15,121 nt of DNA from contig JAJYWG010000032.1 in NCBI GenBank assembly GCA_021791615.1, forward strand, positions 1 through 15,121. The letters run 5' to 3'. This stretch comes from Actinomycetes bacterium (GTDB lineage: Bacteria > Actinomycetota > Acidimicrobiia > Acidimicrobiales > RAAP-2). Below are positions 13,638 through 15,121 of this stretch, piece by piece. The notes beneath the pieces are model-generated. The model saw nothing but the letters and a program-made list of their open reading frames with translations. It was not told where the DNA came from and made no database searches. The translations under genes were made by a program, and so were the position numbers. Within the stretch, counting starts at the first letter, position 1; each line of letters begins with the position of its first letter.

Positions 13638-14916
13638 TCACGACACAATGAGCCGCCGCGCGAGTTCGCCTTTCACCAAGAGCGCAGGGAGGGGTTGCCC
13701 GAGCCTTTGGAGCGCCCAGTCGAGCCAGGTTTCCTCACCCCTGTACCAGCTGGCCGGATCCAGTGCCAGGTGTGGGGGCAGTAGGAGCCCCGGCCCCGAC
13801 GGGACTGGGATCGTGAAGGTCCGGCGTCGTCGTGCACCTGGGAGCCGGCGCTCCTGGAAGTCGGCGCCCGTGCGAGGGTCCCGGACCCCGATCTCCCTGC
13901 GAGAGGGGCCCAGTCCGCGGCGGCGCCGGTGCTCTTCACGACGCCGCGGACATGGTTGTAGGGAAGGAGCTCGGCCACGATGTTCTGCTGGAGCGCAGCG
14001 AGCTGCTGCTCCGGCGTCCAGTGGACAGCGGGCGTGAGCATGAGTAACCCGGTGTATTCCTCGATCCTGATCCAGGTCAGTCCGGCACCCTCGGTCTGCT
14101 GGGCCTTCGTGTGGAGTCGTTCAGCAAACCGCGGCCACATGTCGCCACCCAAGGCCGGGCCGGTCAAGACAGGAGCATCGGTTGGCCGCTCGCCGCTCGA
14201 GTAGGCAGTTCCGCTGGCGATGCCGACGTCGAAGCTCTGGTGCCGCCCGGTCTCCTTGCAGCGTCGAGCGAGGTCGAGGATCTCTGCCGAAAGATCCTCG
14301 AGGGCTTTGACGTCGAGGATCCGATGAATGGCTACGCTCAACTCTACGCCGAACTCCCTCTCGGCTGTCGAGACGAGATCGCCGATGCGGAAGTGCTGGC
14401 GATCGAGTTCCCGAGTTCGCCGATCGGCACTGCGAACCGTAACCTCTATGGTGTAGCGCATCGTGCCCTTCGTCACCCTGAGGTCGGGGATCGTGCCGCG
14501 GTCAGTAGGGACGTCGACTTCGACGTTCCAGTCGGCCTTATGTGCGAGCCCGATCACTTCGAGTAGCAGATCGAGGTGATCGAACTCCGAGGAGTTGTCC
14601 GAGTCGCGAATCCCTCGGGGCCATCCGCCAACTGGTGGCGAAGCTGATCGCCGAGGATCGCGATCTGGGCAGCACGCTCGATGAGGCGGATGACAGCCGC
14701 GGGGGAGCTGAGGGGCCAGTCAGCGAGGGTCATGACCGGAACACAGCGAGCTGCGGCTTGGCGGCGGAGCCACTCGTCGCCGTAGAAGCCGGCCACCTGG
14801 TCGACTGCCCACTCGACAAGCGGGCGCCCCTCGGGGACGACGGCCGTACGCTCGATCGGTCCGGCCCAGTCAGCCCAGGAGGACAACTCCAGGCTGCCTG
14901 AGTCGCCAAAGGTCAT
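13638..14916 (-). pseudogene. Nuclease-like gene broken by two single-base frameshifts
   Basis: Three overlapping minus-strand frames join into one protein of about 426 residues if one base is added in a G run near 14612-14620 and another near 13905-13913. Joins: LADGPEG to IRDSDNSSEFDHLDLLLEVI, and AAADWGP to SRREIGVRDPRTG. The last frame ends at a TGA (13638-13640) after PALLVKGELARRLIVS. Without these corrections each piece ends in Arg/Ser/Pro-rich nonsense. The middle holds WNVEVDVPTDRGTIPDLRV then RYTIEVTV, i.e. PD...E-x-T, resembling a PD-(D/E)XK core with the usual Lys replaced. No family is recognised. Start ATG at 14916, with GTG at 14931 as an alternative. Either real decay or missing bases in the assembly explains the breaks. 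Confidence 0.65.
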
Positions 14917-14921
14917 GACCC

Positions 14922-14927
14922 AATATC
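14922..14927 (-). promoter_or_regulatory. Possible -10 element for the frameshifted gene
   Basis: On the minus strand GATATT, preceded by TGC as in an extended -10, ends five bases before the ATG at 14916. It suggests a short-leader or leaderless message. No -35 is visible at the proper spacing. The IS terminus lies about 45 bases further upstream, so the insertion may have removed or replaced upstream promoter parts. Confidence 0.3.
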
Positions 14928-14971
14928 GCACACGGGTGTCTCAGAATCGTCGCTTCTCTCGGCCGGCTGCT

Positions 14972-15121
14972 TGTCAACGGCCAGTTCGATCTTTTCGCGG
15001 GTGGCCAACTAAAAGTCCTCACCCCTCGCACTGCGATCAGGACGTTCGTGTCGTGTGACCACCCCCTCTCTGGCGGGCTTCGCGCATGCGGAAGGACTCG
15101 CCGTCGGTGAGCACCACGACG
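14972..15121 (-). mobile_element. IS21-family insertion sequence, istB-side end (partial)
   Basis: The terminus begins TGTCAACGGCCAG at 14972. It carries two related sub-terminal repeats, GGCCAGTT (14979-14986) and GGCCAACT (15003-15010), each followed by an A/T-rich run, as is common at IS21-family ends. Inward of these is the 3' end of an istB-like gene. The rest of the element, including istA and the other end, is beyond the window. The direct repeat of target DNA therefore cannot be checked. Confidence 0.65.
15037..15121 (-). CDS. istB: IstB-like transposition helper ATPase, C-terminal fragment
   Basis: Only the last 27 residues are present. They read VVVLTDGESFRMREARQRGG and then a short tail to the stop at 15037-15039. 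The GES(F/Y)R(M/L)REAR signature closes many IstB (DnaC-like AAA) proteins, which help the IS21 transposase IstA choose and capture target DNA. The gene enters from the right edge on the minus strand and ends 65 bases inside the element's terminus. That spacing is normal for IS21 members, where istB is the last gene. The catalytic ATPase motifs are outside the window, so intactness is unknown. Confidence 0.65.
   Translation of the reverse strand, partial: VVVLTDGESFRMREARQRGGGHTTRTS

Noticed and set aside
13648..14037. Plus-strand frame of 129 codons at the end of the nuclease-like gene
   Set aside because: The product is Arg/Ser-rich and opposes the coherent third-frame C-terminus of the minus-strand gene.
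14541..14557. A separate gene starting at the GTG 14557
   Set aside because: The same frame is open upstream and encodes coherent protein (SSEFDHLDLLLEV) that joins the preceding frame after a one-base correction, so 14557 is an internal codon.
1..15121. tRNA or rRNA genes
   Set aside because: No cloverleaf-like segment with a GTTCGA-type T-loop and matching acceptor arms was found by eye; a covariance-model scan would be needed to be certain.

Overview
This is a GC-rich window with many GTG starts, short or leaderless 5' ends and start/stop overlaps. That pattern fits a high-GC actinobacterium; an acidimicrobial-type lineage is possible, but the sequence does not fix the taxon. The content is that of an integrative or mobilizable element carrying defence-type cargo, not core chromosome.

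Layout, left to right. The first 176 bases are the C-terminal end of a tyrosine recombinase (integrase), with its catalytic tyrosine in view, followed by a small two-helix membrane protein (330-620). A minus-strand block then runs from about 3906 down to 888: an unrecognised protein, a gamma-type N6-adenine DNA methyltransferase, and an overlapping XhoI/PaeR7I-type restriction endonuclease. Next on the plus strand is a DUF429 protein with an RNase H-like fold (4167-4910). A non-coding stretch dense in inverted and direct repeats (4977-5163) follows.

The central module (5181-9655) is three tightly packed plus-strand genes: an excisionase-like helix-turn-helix protein, a MobF/TrwC relaxase-helicase, and a VirD4/TraG-like coupling ATPase with no visible membrane anchor. 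No mating-pore genes are present, so within this window it looks like a mobilization unit; the repeat-rich leader is the best candidate for its oriT or operator. Converging on it is a minus-strand pair, a SARP/BTAD winged-helix regulator and a three-helix membrane protein, joined by a GTGA overlap. The regulator may be the surviving C-terminal part of a larger protein.

The right part is accessory. After a 479-base stretch without a convincing gene comes a lone ORC/CDC6-like AAA ATPase (11871-13508), visibly less GC-rich than its surroundings. It is followed by a converging minus-strand gene (14916 to 13638) broken by two apparent single-base deletions in G runs; its restored product has a nuclease-like core. 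The window ends in an IS21-family element: one terminus at about 14972 and the 3' end of istB.

Taken together: integrase plus relaxase and coupling protein move the element; a type II restriction-modification pair, the AAA ATPase and the nuclease-like gene are candidate defence cargo; an IS has landed next to the cargo. The most interesting points are the repeat array before the relaxase, the membrane-free coupling protein, the orphan AAA ATPase, and the twice-frameshifted gene.
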